From Chaetoderma sp. LZ-2023a (Eukaryota > Mollusca > Caudofoveata > Chaetodermatida > Chaetodermatidae), in contig CM067367.1 in NCBI GenBank assembly GCA_034401795.1, positions 50,099,363 to 50,163,362 of the forward strand: a stretch of DNA of 64,000 nt, given 5' to 3'. A program made the translations under genes and the position numbers. The notes beneath the pieces are model-generated. The model had not been told where the DNA came from. It did no database searches and saw only the letters and a program-made list of their open reading frames with translations. Below, piece after piece: positions 44,560 through 55,138 of this stretch; position 1 is the first letter of the stretch, and every line of letters starts with the position of its first letter.

Positions 44560-45760
44560 AACGAAGCAACATCCAACTTTTCATTCTGTATATAAACGAT
44601 CTACCCGATTCCGTAACCTGCCCTTGTAAGATCTTTGCAGATGATACAAAACTGTTTGGTAACCCTAACACCATGAACCTTCAAGACAATATAGATAATG
44701 TATGTAATTGGCAGCTACAGTTTAATACAGACAAAACACATGTAATACACTTTGGTTCAAATAATCCTAGGACCCAGTATTATATGACAGACACTACATG
44801 CCAGTCACAAACCATTGAAATCATACCATCCACAAGTGAAAAAGATCTTGGCGTACACATAGATGAAAATCTCTCCTTCGATACCCATATAAATGCAATT
44901 GCATCAACGGCTAACAGCATAGTTGGTCTAATTAACAGAACCTTCAATTACATAGATGAAAACACCCTTAACCTGTTATTCAAATCACTAGTCCGACCAA
45001 TTTTGGAATACTGTAACTGCATATGGTCTCCTCGTTTTAAAAGACAATCTTGTATAATCGAAAGGGTCAAGCGCAGAGCCACTAAACTGGTTCCCCATTT
45101 GAGAAACTACTGCTACACAGACAGGTTAAAGGCTTTGAACCTCATGCCACTAAAATACAGAAGGCTTAGAGGAGACTTAATCGAAACATACAAATTTATC
45201 CATGATGATTACAACATTGACAAAAACACATTCTTTGACCGATCAAGTAACACACGCACTAGGGGTCACACATTCAAGCTCAACACTAAACGCAGCAGAA
45301 AAGAAATTCGTAGGCATTTGTTCCCGAACCGAATTATTAACACATGGAACTCACTCCCTTCCTTTGTGGTCGAGGCATCAACGCTCAGCGTGTTTAAATC
45401 AAAACTAGATATGCACCTAAATGACATAATATACGATCAAGACATAACCAACTAATAGATATATAATAATAAGACAATCTAGAAATATACCCAAATGCTA
45501 GGCGCAGAAGGGTGTAACCATGAGCGGAGGTGGTACACCGCAGCTGATGCGGGGATAACCAATCTACCACACGGCACCTCCCAAAGTCAACCATGGTCAT
45601 GATTACTGTCAATGATTAATGCCAAACAAACAAATAAACAACTGTAACTAAACAAAGTACAAGCACTAGTAATACAATACTAACAGAATTCCAGAGGCAA
45701 TAACAAGCCACGGGCTTATGCCTCGTAAAATGATGATGATGATGAACTTACTGCGTTGTT
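44560..45760 (+). pseudogene. 5'-truncated LINE: RT from FADD box to (GAT)n tail
   Basis: Similarity begins at FILYINDLPDSV (44577) and goes through KIFADDTKLFG with an intact FADD. Then come WQLQFNTDKTHVIHFG, EKDLGVHIDENLSF, LVRPILEYCNCIWSPR, RRATKLVPHL, RRLRGDLIETYK and WNSLPSFVVEAST, with a stop at 45453-45455. The frame is open throughout this part. The rest of RT and the endonuclease are missing, as is usual for 5'-truncated LINE copies. The 3' end reads CACGGGCTTATGCCTCG followed by (ATG)n at 45731-45744. That resembles the tail at 27490-27575, and both belong to one CR1/Jockey-like group. Confidence 0.88.
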
Positions 45761-47330
45761 TAAGACTATGATTTGTTGTAGTTTTCTTGCACAACTCAAA
45801 GTTGTTAATGCCCTTAAATCAGATTCAACCAACACATTTAATTGTAAACACAATCCCCAAATCATCCTTAGTATTCCATTTGATCTAATTTTTTATAAAT
45901 AATCAGTTTACAAGGCCGATGTTAGTCGCCTTAAATAGTTTGGCCTACAAATTGCAAAAATACCCGCCATGTTTCTATCAGTTGTGCTAAACGTCAGTGT
46001 GACGTGTCAGTATTTGATTGGATAACAGTGGAATCTCCCTCTCGAGGAACTCACACTTAAGAAATCCAATACATCTGATCAAGCGCATACAAACGTGTCT
46101 GGGCGTCTTAACCCTTTCACAGCTCAGAACATTGGACAGATCACAAAGTTGTTATCACTAATATGCTGAATATTTTGAAATTAATTTGCGCATGCCTACT
46201 TGCATAAAGCAGCAACGACTTACAGGCAAAATATTTTTATTTTATTTACTTATCAAAATATCTAAATGGATGAAGGAATATATGGAAGATATTGTGATAT
46301 CTTTTACATTTGAATGGTCATTTGACGGATTATCGGCGGTGTCTTTGTATTGCTGTTTGAATAACGGTATCAATACACGCTATAAGCCGTCTTTTATTTA
46401 CATGTAGCAATAGCGGCTGATTGATTGACTGATGGATTAGTGTTTATAATGTTTAACAATACTCGATCGTTAGGTGTTTCCAATTTCTCAACTAAAAAGC
46501 TCATCCCAGCAGCGATGTTCAACGATACCGTCGATCTACAGGTAGGCATACGTTAAAATATTGATTTTTCCAAACGACTTATAGCTCAAAGCTCCCCGAT
46601 ACAAGCGTCCTTATTGGATAACGCTAATGCGTTATCTATGCTTCAACCAATCAGCAATCACGTTACATAGTTACTCCCTATGAATTAGGCATATCCGGTT
46701 ATTGGCTGATATATTTTCACTAATTACGCATTTTAATCTGGTTTATACAGATTATTTTTGATAAATTATTGTTTTGTCTTTTCTCTTTTTGCTTTTAGTC
46801 ATGCCAGTTACATTATAAGAAATACGCGCGAATTAAATCGAAGTAGGTCAAGTCGCCCTTGAGCAAACTCGCCCCAGATACTCGTAATTTTTCAATTCGT
46901 TCAAAGTCAAGTTAGGCATTTATAGAAAAACTAATGCAGTGGTCTTTGCTAATTGCGTGCCCGCTCCATCGGGAACGCTTATATTTATTACTGGCTAGAA
47001 TTGCCTATAGGCGCAGACATTTCGCGCAGGGGATTGTGGGGTTGTGTCTCGCGAGATCTCGATCGATACTAGATCTAATAATTCTCGGCGCGAAGACACG
47101 GCTCTATTTTTAGATTGCTGGATATCTCAAAATTATTATCTTCATGCACGTGATTCATGGCGAGTTCTCTTATTTGTTCTGGTCAGACTGTAATAGAGCT
47201 TGCGCGGCGATGACCGCTTAATTATTTTAATAAACAGCCAACGGAACTTATATGTCCACATTAGCACTCTATCAAACTGACCACAAATGGCTTCTTGCGG
47301 TGATCGTGAGAAATGTCCATTTGCATTAGC
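45761..47330. other. unassigned
   Basis: I see no coding motif. Around 47000-47110 the sequence is unusually rich in CG dinucleotides (TTTCGCGCAGG, CTCGCGAGATCTCGATCG) compared with its surroundings. A promoter-like role would be speculation. Confidence 0.4.
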
Positions 47331-47847
47331 TACTCACCAGAAAACTTGTTTTGAAATTTTACCACTGGAATGACTGGTTGGATAACCGATCCTATAATTA
47401 CAGTAGTAAATTGCAAAAGAAAAACCACAATGGTCTCTTGGACGGCAATTAGACATAGGACATTTTCTATGATAATGGATTTTTCTGTATATGACGTCAT
47501 AATTATTTAGGTCAGATGTAACTGGACGTCACAATCAAAATGTGTAATGAATGACGTATCTAGCTCCACCAGGAACATTGAATAGCCAGTCAAGTATGCG
47601 AATTGCACGTCTTTACTATTTAATCAACATGCTGTTGAATATTTTGAAACTAATTTAACTAGACGCTGTTCGAATTGTATGTCTTTGCTATTTATTCAAC
47701 AGTTATTTTCTATGATAATGGTTGGGTTCGATCTGTAACTGTAGGATATGACGTCATAAACAATTACTTCATATACAGGCTGACGTCACAATCCAAATGG
47801 ACAACATATTTAGCTAATCTATAATTGCGGACTAAAACTACAATTAT
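47331..47847. repeat. diverged hairpin repeats with CRE-like motifs
   Basis: TTACCACTGGAATGACTGG and TTGGACGGCAATT blocks resemble the tandem palindromes at 24700-25215. Two TGACGTCA-like blocks with nearby Cys-free AT sequence repeat at 47490-47535 and 47745-47790. No gene is present. Confidence 0.4.
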
Positions 47848-50800
47848 GTGATTCTGATATTAATGTTGTTGTGGAAGCTGGTTAAAGATGAGCCATGGTG
47901 GTGTTTTCAATGTAACCAAACTAATTTTCCTTTTAATCACTATGAAAACGATACTGAATTTCTGCTTAATATCATAGGTGCCAAATATGACTACAGTACA
48001 TATATAAATGCAAACATACTTGTAAACCCATTCAAGCTAAATACTTCTAACAAGGGCAATGAATACACACATTTCTCTGAAACAGATATTGATAATGAAG
48101 GTATGAATTTTCCACTCTGTGACTATATACTTCAGAAAGAATTTAATGATAATATTATCAAGAGTACTGATGCTATCACCTTTTCAATGATTCATATTAA
48201 CATTAGATCGCTGCTAAAAAATTTTGATAAATTTAATAACTTTATGGATTCCAGCTCACATGAATTTAGCGTCATAGGAATTACTGAGACATGGTTGAAA
48301 CCTGACTCACCACTGGACTTAATTAATATGCAAAATTACAAATTCATTGAAAAACACAGGCCAACTAAAAAAGGTGGTGGTGTAGGCATCTACATAAAGG
48401 ACAGTTTACAGTATGATTTGAGAGATGACCTGTCAATGAATGAAGAATTTATTGAAACTATTTTTATTGAAATTCCCAATGAAAAAACTAAAAATAAACT
48501 TGTCGGTGTCACATACAGACCTCCTGGAAGTGACAACGACAAATTTATGAAATCATTCGAAAAAATTCTAAATACCATACAAAATGAAAAGAAATCCGCT
48601 TATATATTAGGTGACTTTAATATTGATTTGTTAAAACAACATAGCTTCTACACTCAAGACCTATTAAATTTATTAAAAATATCTGGCTTTTATCCATTTA
48701 TAACGAAACCAACAAGAATTACAGAATGCTCGGCTACTGTTATTGACAACATCATCTCGAATAATGCTGTAAGTGGCAAGAATCAAACAGGTATCTTTGT
48801 TGTAGATATTTCAGACCATTTACCTATTTTCTATATAGAAAAAGAAAACAAAAAAGGAAAATCATTTGTAAAAGAAACAGTAACTTGTAGAGACTTCAAA
48901 AAGGAAAATATAGAAATGTTCAAAAACAATATGGCTAACATAAACTGGAACCAGGTAATTGAATCCCAGTCATGTGAAGATGCCTACAACACCTTCCACA
49001 CTATATGCTCTACCATCTATGAATCCGCCTTTCCACTTAAAAATATTAAGAAATTTAAACAAAATCCTACTAAACCATGGATTACAAGAGGAGTGATAGC
49101 TGCCTGTCACAAGAAAAACAAGTTATATCTGAATTTTATTAAATATCCGACAAAGTATAATGACTCACAATTCAAGAAATATAGAAACAGGCTAAATCAG
49201 ATAATTAGGACAGCAAAAATACATTATTTTCATAATAAATTTGATGAACAAAAAGATAATATAAAGGAAACATGGAAACTGATTAAATCATTACTAAATA
49301 AGAAAAAAACCAATACTGAAGCATCACGGTTTATTTATAATAATAGAGTCATTAACGACAAAAAAGAAATAGCAGACAAATTTAATGAGTATTTTACTAA
49401 CATTGGTCCTAATTTATCACAAAAAATTCAACCCAGCTCGAACATACATATAACGGACTTTCTAACAGGTAGTTATCAACACTCTATTTTCCTAAATCCA
49501 ACAGATACTCACGAAATCTACAAAATACTAATGCAAATTAACACAGCTAAAAGTGCTAGAATCGATAATTTCAAATGGAAAATTTTTAAACACTGTGTAA
49601 CAGAAATACTAACACCATTGGACCACATCTGTAATCTCTCACTTACACAGGGAGTATTTCCATCAAGATTAAAGGTTGCACGTGTGACACCCATATACAA
49701 AGCTAAAGATGTATCTGACTTTACTAATTATCGGCCAGTCTCGGTACTTCCACTTTTCTCAAAACTCTTAGAAAAGCTGTATTTTAGTAGAATTACTAAA
49801 TATCTAAACAAAAACTCAATCATATATCCTTCTCAATATGGTTTCAGAGAAAAACACTCTACTATGCTTGCCATTGTGGATATGATAGAAAAATTATCAA
49901 CCTCCCTTGAGAATAATGAACATACGCTAGGTGTATTCTTGGATCTTTCCAAAGCCTTCGATACAATTGATCATACAATTTTACTGCAAAAGCTTGCATA
50001 CTATGAAATAAGAGGTACTGCATTGAACTGGATACAGAGTTACCTGTCAAACAGGGAACAGTGTGTACAATTCAATGGGGCTATCTCTGAATACAAAAAT
50101 ATAGTTTGTGGTGTTCCCCAAGGTTCAGTTCTTGGGCCCCTGCTGTTTCTCCTATATATGAATGACATACCCAAAGTCTGCAAACATCTCTCACTAATAC
50201 TTTTTGCAGATGACACAAATGCTTTCTGCAGCCACAAGGATATAGAAATTCTATACAAAAATGTCAATAATGAAATGGCAAAATTAATAGACTGGTTTAA
50301 AGTAAACAAATTGTCCTTAAATGTATCAAAAACTAATTATATACTATTCACAAAATCTAAGAAACTAAAAGAAATAGCTCTCCCAAACCTCTATATCGAC
50401 AACCAGATAATTCAAGAAGCACAATATGCTAAGTTTTTAGGAGTATATCTGGACAAAAATTTAACATGGGAGAAGCATATTGAAATTATTACTACCAGGG
50501 TAGCAAAAAGCATTGGCATCATTCGCAGACTGAAACCCTATCTAACACCTAATATTATTAAAACCCTGTACTGCACAATGATACTTCCTCACATCACCTA
50601 CTGCAATTCTATCTGGACTAATACATCTCAAGCTAGACTAAAAAAACTAAAATCTCTGCAAAAGCAATCTATTAAACTATTTTCACAAACAGCAGGTGGC
50701 CAGGATATCTTTAAATCAGAAAAGGTCTTAAAACTTGAGGACATAGGAGGGCTCCAACTATACACAATCTTAAGGGACTTCCACAATGGCAACTTACCCT

Positions 50801-51027
50801 CATCCTTATCTAACATTTTTATGCTCAATACACAATTGCATCCTCACAACACAAGAACAAGAGATAACCTCCATTCAACACACCACCAAACAAAAGCAGC
50901 ACAACAAAAACCCTCATACAAAGCAATTCAGTTATGGAATAATACAGACACAAGCACACGCACAGACATCATAAAGCTACAGTACTTTAAGCAGAATATC
51001 AAAAAGAAGATTATAGAAACCTACTAG
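47848..51027 (+). CDS. LINE ORF2 with a long intact frame: partial PHD finger, endonuclease, RT
   Basis: The frame opens at GTG 47848, and the first ATG is at 47863 (1054 codons). The first residues include EPWWCFQC, the last Cys pair of a PHD-like finger whose front half is missing, so the element is probably 5'-truncated here. APE endonuclease: SMIHINIRSL (about 115), GITETWLKP, VGVTYRPPGS, ILGDFNIDLL (about 255), SATVIDNIIS and DISDHLPIFY. RT: RVTPIYKAKD, NYRPVSVLPLFSK, FREKHSTMLAI, FLDLSKAFDTIDH, CGVPQGSVLGPLLF and ILFADDTNAF (about 790), then FLGVYLDKNL and YCNSIWTN. All catalytic boxes are intact. Codon use is AT-rich, unlike the DIRS genes. Confidence 0.92.
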   Translation: MILILMLLWKLVKDEPWWCFQCNQTNFPFNHYENDTEFLLNIIGAKYDYSTYINANILVNPFKLNTSNKGNEYTHFSETDIDNEGMNFPLCDYILQKEFNDNIIKSTDAITFSMIHINIRSLLKNFDKFNNFMDSSSHEFSVIGITETWLKPDSPLDLINMQNYKFIEKHRPTKKGGGVGIYIKDSLQYDLRDDLSMNEEFIETIFIEIPNEKTKNKLVGVTYRPPGSDNDKFMKSFEKILNTIQNEKKSAYILGDFNIDLLKQHSFYTQDLLNLLKISGFYPFITKPTRITECSATVIDNIISNNAVSGKNQTGIFVVDISDHLPIFYIEKENKKGKSFVKETVTCRDFKKENIEMFKNNMANINWNQVIESQSCEDAYNTFHTICSTIYESAFPLKNIKKFKQNPTKPWITRGVIAACHKKNKLYLNFIKYPTKYNDSQFKKYRNRLNQIIRTAKIHYFHNKFDEQKDNIKETWKLIKSLLNKKKTNTEASRFIYNNRVINDKKEIADKFNEYFTNIGPNLSQKIQPSSNIHITDFLTGSYQHSIFLNPTDTHEIYKILMQINTAKSARIDNFKWKIFKHCVTEILTPLDHICNLSLTQGVFPSRLKVARVTPIYKAKDVSDFTNYRPVSVLPLFSKLLEKLYFSRITKYLNKNSIIYPSQYGFREKHSTMLAIVDMIEKLSTSLENNEHTLGVFLDLSKAFDTIDHTILLQKLAYYEIRGTALNWIQSYLSNREQCVQFNGAISEYKNIVCGVPQGSVLGPLLFLLYMNDIPKVCKHLSLILFADDTNAFCSHKDIEILYKNVNNEMAKLIDWFKVNKLSLNVSKTNYILFTKSKKLKEIALPNLYIDNQIIQEAQYAKFLGVYLDKNLTWEKHIEIITTRVAKSIGIIRRLKPYLTPNIIKTLYCTMILPHITYCNSIWTNTSQARLKKLKSLQKQSIKLFSQTAGGQDIFKSEKVLKLEDIGGLQLYTILRDFHNGNLPSSLSNIFMLNTQLHPHNTRTRDNLHSTHHQTKAAQQKPSYKAIQLWNNTDTSTRTDIIKLQYFKQNIKKKIIETY

Positions 51028-51090
51028 ACTCTGGAAAACACACACCATCATGGCATGCTATTCTCATACTTGCACCCAGTCACCAGAACA

Positions 51091-51121
<31 letters not shown>

Positions 51122-51718
51122 TTAATAATAAGAAGAATATCTGTCATAATGGTAACTACCAAACAACTAACTCTACCATCACAGCCAAAAAAATACTTTG
51201 TCATTGATAATAAGAATATGTAATATAGAATTATTAACTTAAGCAAGATAAGTACACATCCCTCTGTCATGTCTTTCCCTGTAAAAATGTAAATTGTCAT
51301 ACGTCTATTAACTGTTGGACTGCTGGAAGCGGACAATAACTCCAATTGGCAATGACTCTGGATTGGCTGAGTATTCTAGAAAAATCTGACTGAAAGTTGC
51401 TTGTGGCTTAGCCACCGACAACGTTTGGTCAAATTGTTTTAGAGGTACTCAGCATACCCTGAGTTAGGCTCCATGGAAAATGTAGACTGCAGAGGCTTGG
51501 CAGCGAGACAGTTAACTATATGTATATATAGGACTATAACATGTTAACCGTATGTATTCAGTATTCTCATGTCCTATACTGTTGTTGTTATATGTTATAT
51601 GTTATATGTAGGGGTCCACCGCCACATAGGCTCTGCCTTTGGTGGACTACCTGTTGTGAAACTGTAAATGTATATTCTATATCAAAATAAATAATCTTGA
51701 ACTTGAACTTGAACTTGA
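51028..51718 (+). other. 3' UTR and TTGAAC-repeat tail of the LINE
   Basis: It has a (TAA)n run at 51091-51130, then an inserted MITE-like repeat. At 51601-51660 lies a GTCCACCGCCACATAGGC block, and at 51693-51716 a tail of AATCTTGAACTTGAACTTGAA. The same kind of tail ends at 53580 and occurs inverted at 53263-53280. A short tandem repeat instead of poly(A) is known in CR1-like LINEs. Confidence 0.6.
51308..51514. repeat. MITE-like repeat related to 10431-10625
   Basis: Ends TTAACTGTTGGACTGCTG and GCAGCGAGACAGTTAA are imperfect inverted repeats, with GGAAAATGTAGACTGCAG before the right end. It lies in the LINE 3' UTR. Confidence 0.55.
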
Positions 51719-52797
51719 TGTAATGTTCATAAATCAAACTGTAGGTTACGTAACCACATATGAGGGTGCACCTATCAAGAGGCGGGATATACGATCAACA
51801 ACAATAGCGTCGCAAAGCGCGCGGGTATTTCCCATAAATGATATTGATATATCCATTATCTTTGATGTTATCTTAGACGTGCATATAAGACGAAGACATA
51901 ACCGGAAATATTCTTATTTTATGAAAACCTCTTTCTACTCCCTTTAGTAGAGTTGTTTATTTATTGTCACTAGGATAACATCATGATGATAATAGCAACC
52001 GTTGCTTAAGGCAGGTTACGACTACTGACGTAATGTGACTAATATTTATATTATGATTATATATGGTCGAGTTGCTTAAATTCGTGAGTACAGAAATTCG
52101 TGAATTTGTTTTTATCGCTCTCGTTCTATGATGTAACGTTGCATGGAATGCATCTACACAATAGCCACTTTTCGATTGACAGTTCTGAAGCATTTGACAA
52201 AGTTTTGAGCAAAATACGGTCAAAACAAGAAACTTCATACAATTACTGATGGTAGTGATAAAAATTGCAAGCTTCCTTAAAGTTAATGCACTTTCTTAGA
52301 TTACTTACATAGTACATACATGGTTTTTTTAATGATAGAAATTTTTTTTATTCTTTCCTTTATGCCTGCTGAACATGTTTTAAAGACCCTAGCGTTAGTT
52401 CATTTCTTTCGCTCATTAATATTTGTGAATTTCATGTGACGTCACTACCTAACGAAAGCGGCATCCATTTGGGTTTTTTTCTTCTCTTCAAATGTATCAA
52501 CTGCTTTTATAGTTTATACATTTATTTGTAAGACACATATTTACAAGCATGTACCAGACAGCTGAAGATGCATAATCACCAATTCACGAAATTCGGTACC
52601 GCTATTTCACACGTAACCTGGCGAGGTGGGTCAGTTCAAATGCTTGGGATTTGTTTAAAAATTAAAATTTTGTACTGAAATTGGTCCTTTGTATTCGGAA
52701 GTGTTATTTCACATTGTGTTAAATTCTTGTGCAGATCTGTTTAAGAGTTTTCTTTCACGAGTGCATTACTTGCTTAGATTGACGAAGTTCGGTACCC
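51719..52797. other. unassigned
   Basis: AT-rich and without recognisable genes or RNAs. Confidence 0.45.
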
Positions 52798-53119
52798 ATA
52801 GTATACCCACAGGTCTTTGAATTTTCGCCCATCCATCCCTCTACCACATATTCCCCCTACTGTATATATAAATATACACGTGACAAGGTGTGAAACCTTC
52901 ATCTGTGGGCACCATTGTCAGGAAGCTGATTGTTTGGTTTGTTGTCAAAATCCGCTGACATCACGTTTCTGACTACAAACGACTACAAACCAACCAATCA
53001 GCTTTCTGACAATGGTGCCCACAGATGAAGGTTTCATACCGTGTGTATATTATATATAGTAGGAGGGATATGTGGTAGAGGGATGGATGGACGAAAATTC
53101 AAAGGCCTGTGATATACCA
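52798..53119. repeat. foldback repeat with ~140 bp arms
   Basis: The left arm runs TATACCCACAGGTCTTTG to ATCTGTGGGCACCATTGTCA and AGCTGATTG (52802-52933). The right arm is its reverse complement (about 52990-53117). The loop is about 60 bp. No coding capacity, so it is a hairpin MITE. Confidence 0.8.
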
Positions 53120-53582
53120 TTGGTAACAAGCAGCGTGTCATGTGTTTTTGTTCTCAATCATTTAGGCTCTCTTGATTCTACGAAAGTATGTTTTGTCGAA
53201 AATGGAGAAAGGTGAGCATATTTAATCTGAATCGCAGAAGTACGATTTCATCATCATCATGTTCAAGTTCAATATTATTTATTTTACGATTTATCATTTT
53301 ATGTACATGTAAATAGGTTAATTTACTGGCTAATAATCCCAGAAAGGTAGTCAAGTCCCTGTATAAGTTTTCATATCAAGGTAGCTTTTCAGCATTCTGT
53401 CACTGTGCCACTCACTGTCTTGTGTGTCATATATTATATATGTTAATGTATAAATGTTTTGTAATGTGTGTAAGTAGTCCATCACTCAATAGACCATGCC
53501 TTTGATGGACTGCCTGTTTAGATTATATTTACATGTATAGAAAAAAACATGAAATAAAGCAACTTTGGAACTTTGAACTTTA
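53120..53582. repeat. spacer plus LINE 3' tail
   Basis: An inverted LINE tail fragment lies at 53263-53290. A second LINE 3' end occupies about 53465-53580, with GTCCATCACTCAATAGACC and an ending of GGAACTTTGAACTT. Nothing else is recognised. Confidence 0.45.
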
Positions 53583-53612
53583 AACAGATACGGATAATAA
53601 CAACGTACTGGG

Positions 53613-54260
53613 TCAGTCCGTGTATAGTGCGCATGTCGACCCAGGGAAGGCTGTGACTCTTACCCTGCTAGGTTGATGCATATTGGCTCCATTGTGTGGA
53701 GCTGGTGTATCCAATGGCACTCCTTTTGCTTTCTCCATTTTGGTGGAGGCTTCGTCATCAGGGTGTGAGGAGAGAAACTGCATTATTCTGAATTGCATGT
53801 TCATTCTAGAATGGCCAGGTTTGTTGAAGTGTCTTGAAACTGGGGTGTCATATTGCTCATGCTTGTAGAGATTCGTGATAGAGTGGAGGTGCTCTTGGAT
53901 GCATATCTTAAATGTGCGCAGTGTTTCTCCTACGTATTGTTTCTTACATATGGTACAAGTTAGTAGGTAGACGATATTCCTTGTTTGGCAATTTCTGATA
54001 ATTTTGGATTTGTATGATAATCCAGTGTGGGAGCTGGAGAGGAATCTGTATTTCTGCATTTTCTGGCAGATATTGCAGCTTTTTGTTTTGCATGGTTAGA
54101 GGGTTTCTATGCGGAGGTATGCTGCCGGTTGTTGGAAGTTTTGCTCTTACTATTGAGTCTTTAATAGTTTTGTTCCTTCTAAAACCGAAGAGTGGAGGTT
54201 CTGGGAAGACTGCTCTGCGTCTGTTAGTTGCTTCCAAGATCGGCAAATATTTTTTGATGG
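53613..54260 (-). pseudogene. Penelope-like GIY-YIG endonuclease domain
   Basis: NIVYLLTCTICKKQYVGET (53995-53930) is the GIY-YIG core with a CxxC insertion typical of Penelope elements. Then come FKICIQEHL and VSRHFNKPGHS, ending at 53613. The upstream segment to 54260 needs two more frames (RSIVRAKLPT-like, YLPENAEIQIPLQ). The nuclease would nick target DNA for priming. Confidence 0.82.
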
Positions 54261-54893
54261 TATTCTTGAGAACGATGCCTGTCCTGTTGAAGTCACATAC
54301 GAAAACCGGTTTGAGTTGTGTGTGTTTCTGGGTGTCTTGACCGTATGGTGTAGGAGCTCTGTTTTGATGTATGCGCGGGCTTTCTTCTTGGCATTGTTCA
54401 GGGTGGTGTGAGGGTATCCTCTGTTTGCAAAATGGTTTAGGAGGGCCAGGCTGTTCCTGTCATAGGCCTCTGTGTGGGTGCAGAATCTTCTGAGTCTTAA
54501 GAACTGTCCGTAAGGGAACGAGTCCTTACAGTTGCATGGGTGCTCTGAAGAATAATGGAAGTATCCATGCGTGTCTGTGGGTTTTGTGTAGAGGTCAAAG
54601 GTGATCGTTTGGCCATCAGTGTTTTTCACCATGGTGTCCAGGAAGGAGACTTGTTCTCGAGACGATTCCGTAGTAAATTTGATACTATGGTGAGAGGAGT
54701 TCATGAAGGTGACGAAGGCGTTCAGGGCTTCTGTGCCGTGTTCCCAGACCATAAAAATGTCGTCTATGTATCTGACATATAGTGACGGTTGGAAAGGCGC
54801 CTGGTTTAAGAGTTTGGTTTCTAGATCTGCCATGAAGATGCATGCAAAAGTACATGCCGCTTTACTGGCCATGGCGGTTCCTCATATCTGAAG
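54150..54893 (-). pseudogene. Penelope-like RT, C-terminal half
   Basis: GTAMASKAACTFACIFMADLE, then YVRYIDDIFMVW with the catalytic YIDD box, SIKFTTESS, VSFLDTMV, DLYTKPTDTHGYFHYSSEHP, and RLRRFCTHTEAYDRN. These are the palm and thumb blocks of Penelope RT. A TGA six codons before MASKAA and a frameshift near 54330 break it. Confidence 0.88.
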
Positions 54894-55138
54894 CAGGGTT
54901 CGCACGGGTCATGGAAATCCTGGAAAGTCATGGAATTTGAAAATCTAAATTCCAGGCCTGGAAAAGTCATGGAAATTTGTCATTTTGATCAAAGTCATGG
55001 AAAAGTCATGGAAAATGATAATCTCCCTAAATAAAAATAAAATCTGATGGCATACAAATGTAAAATAAGGAAATAAAGCTCGGAAATACACATTTCATTT
55101 CTTTATCGCTCCGATCACATGATTTCATTCATTATCAA

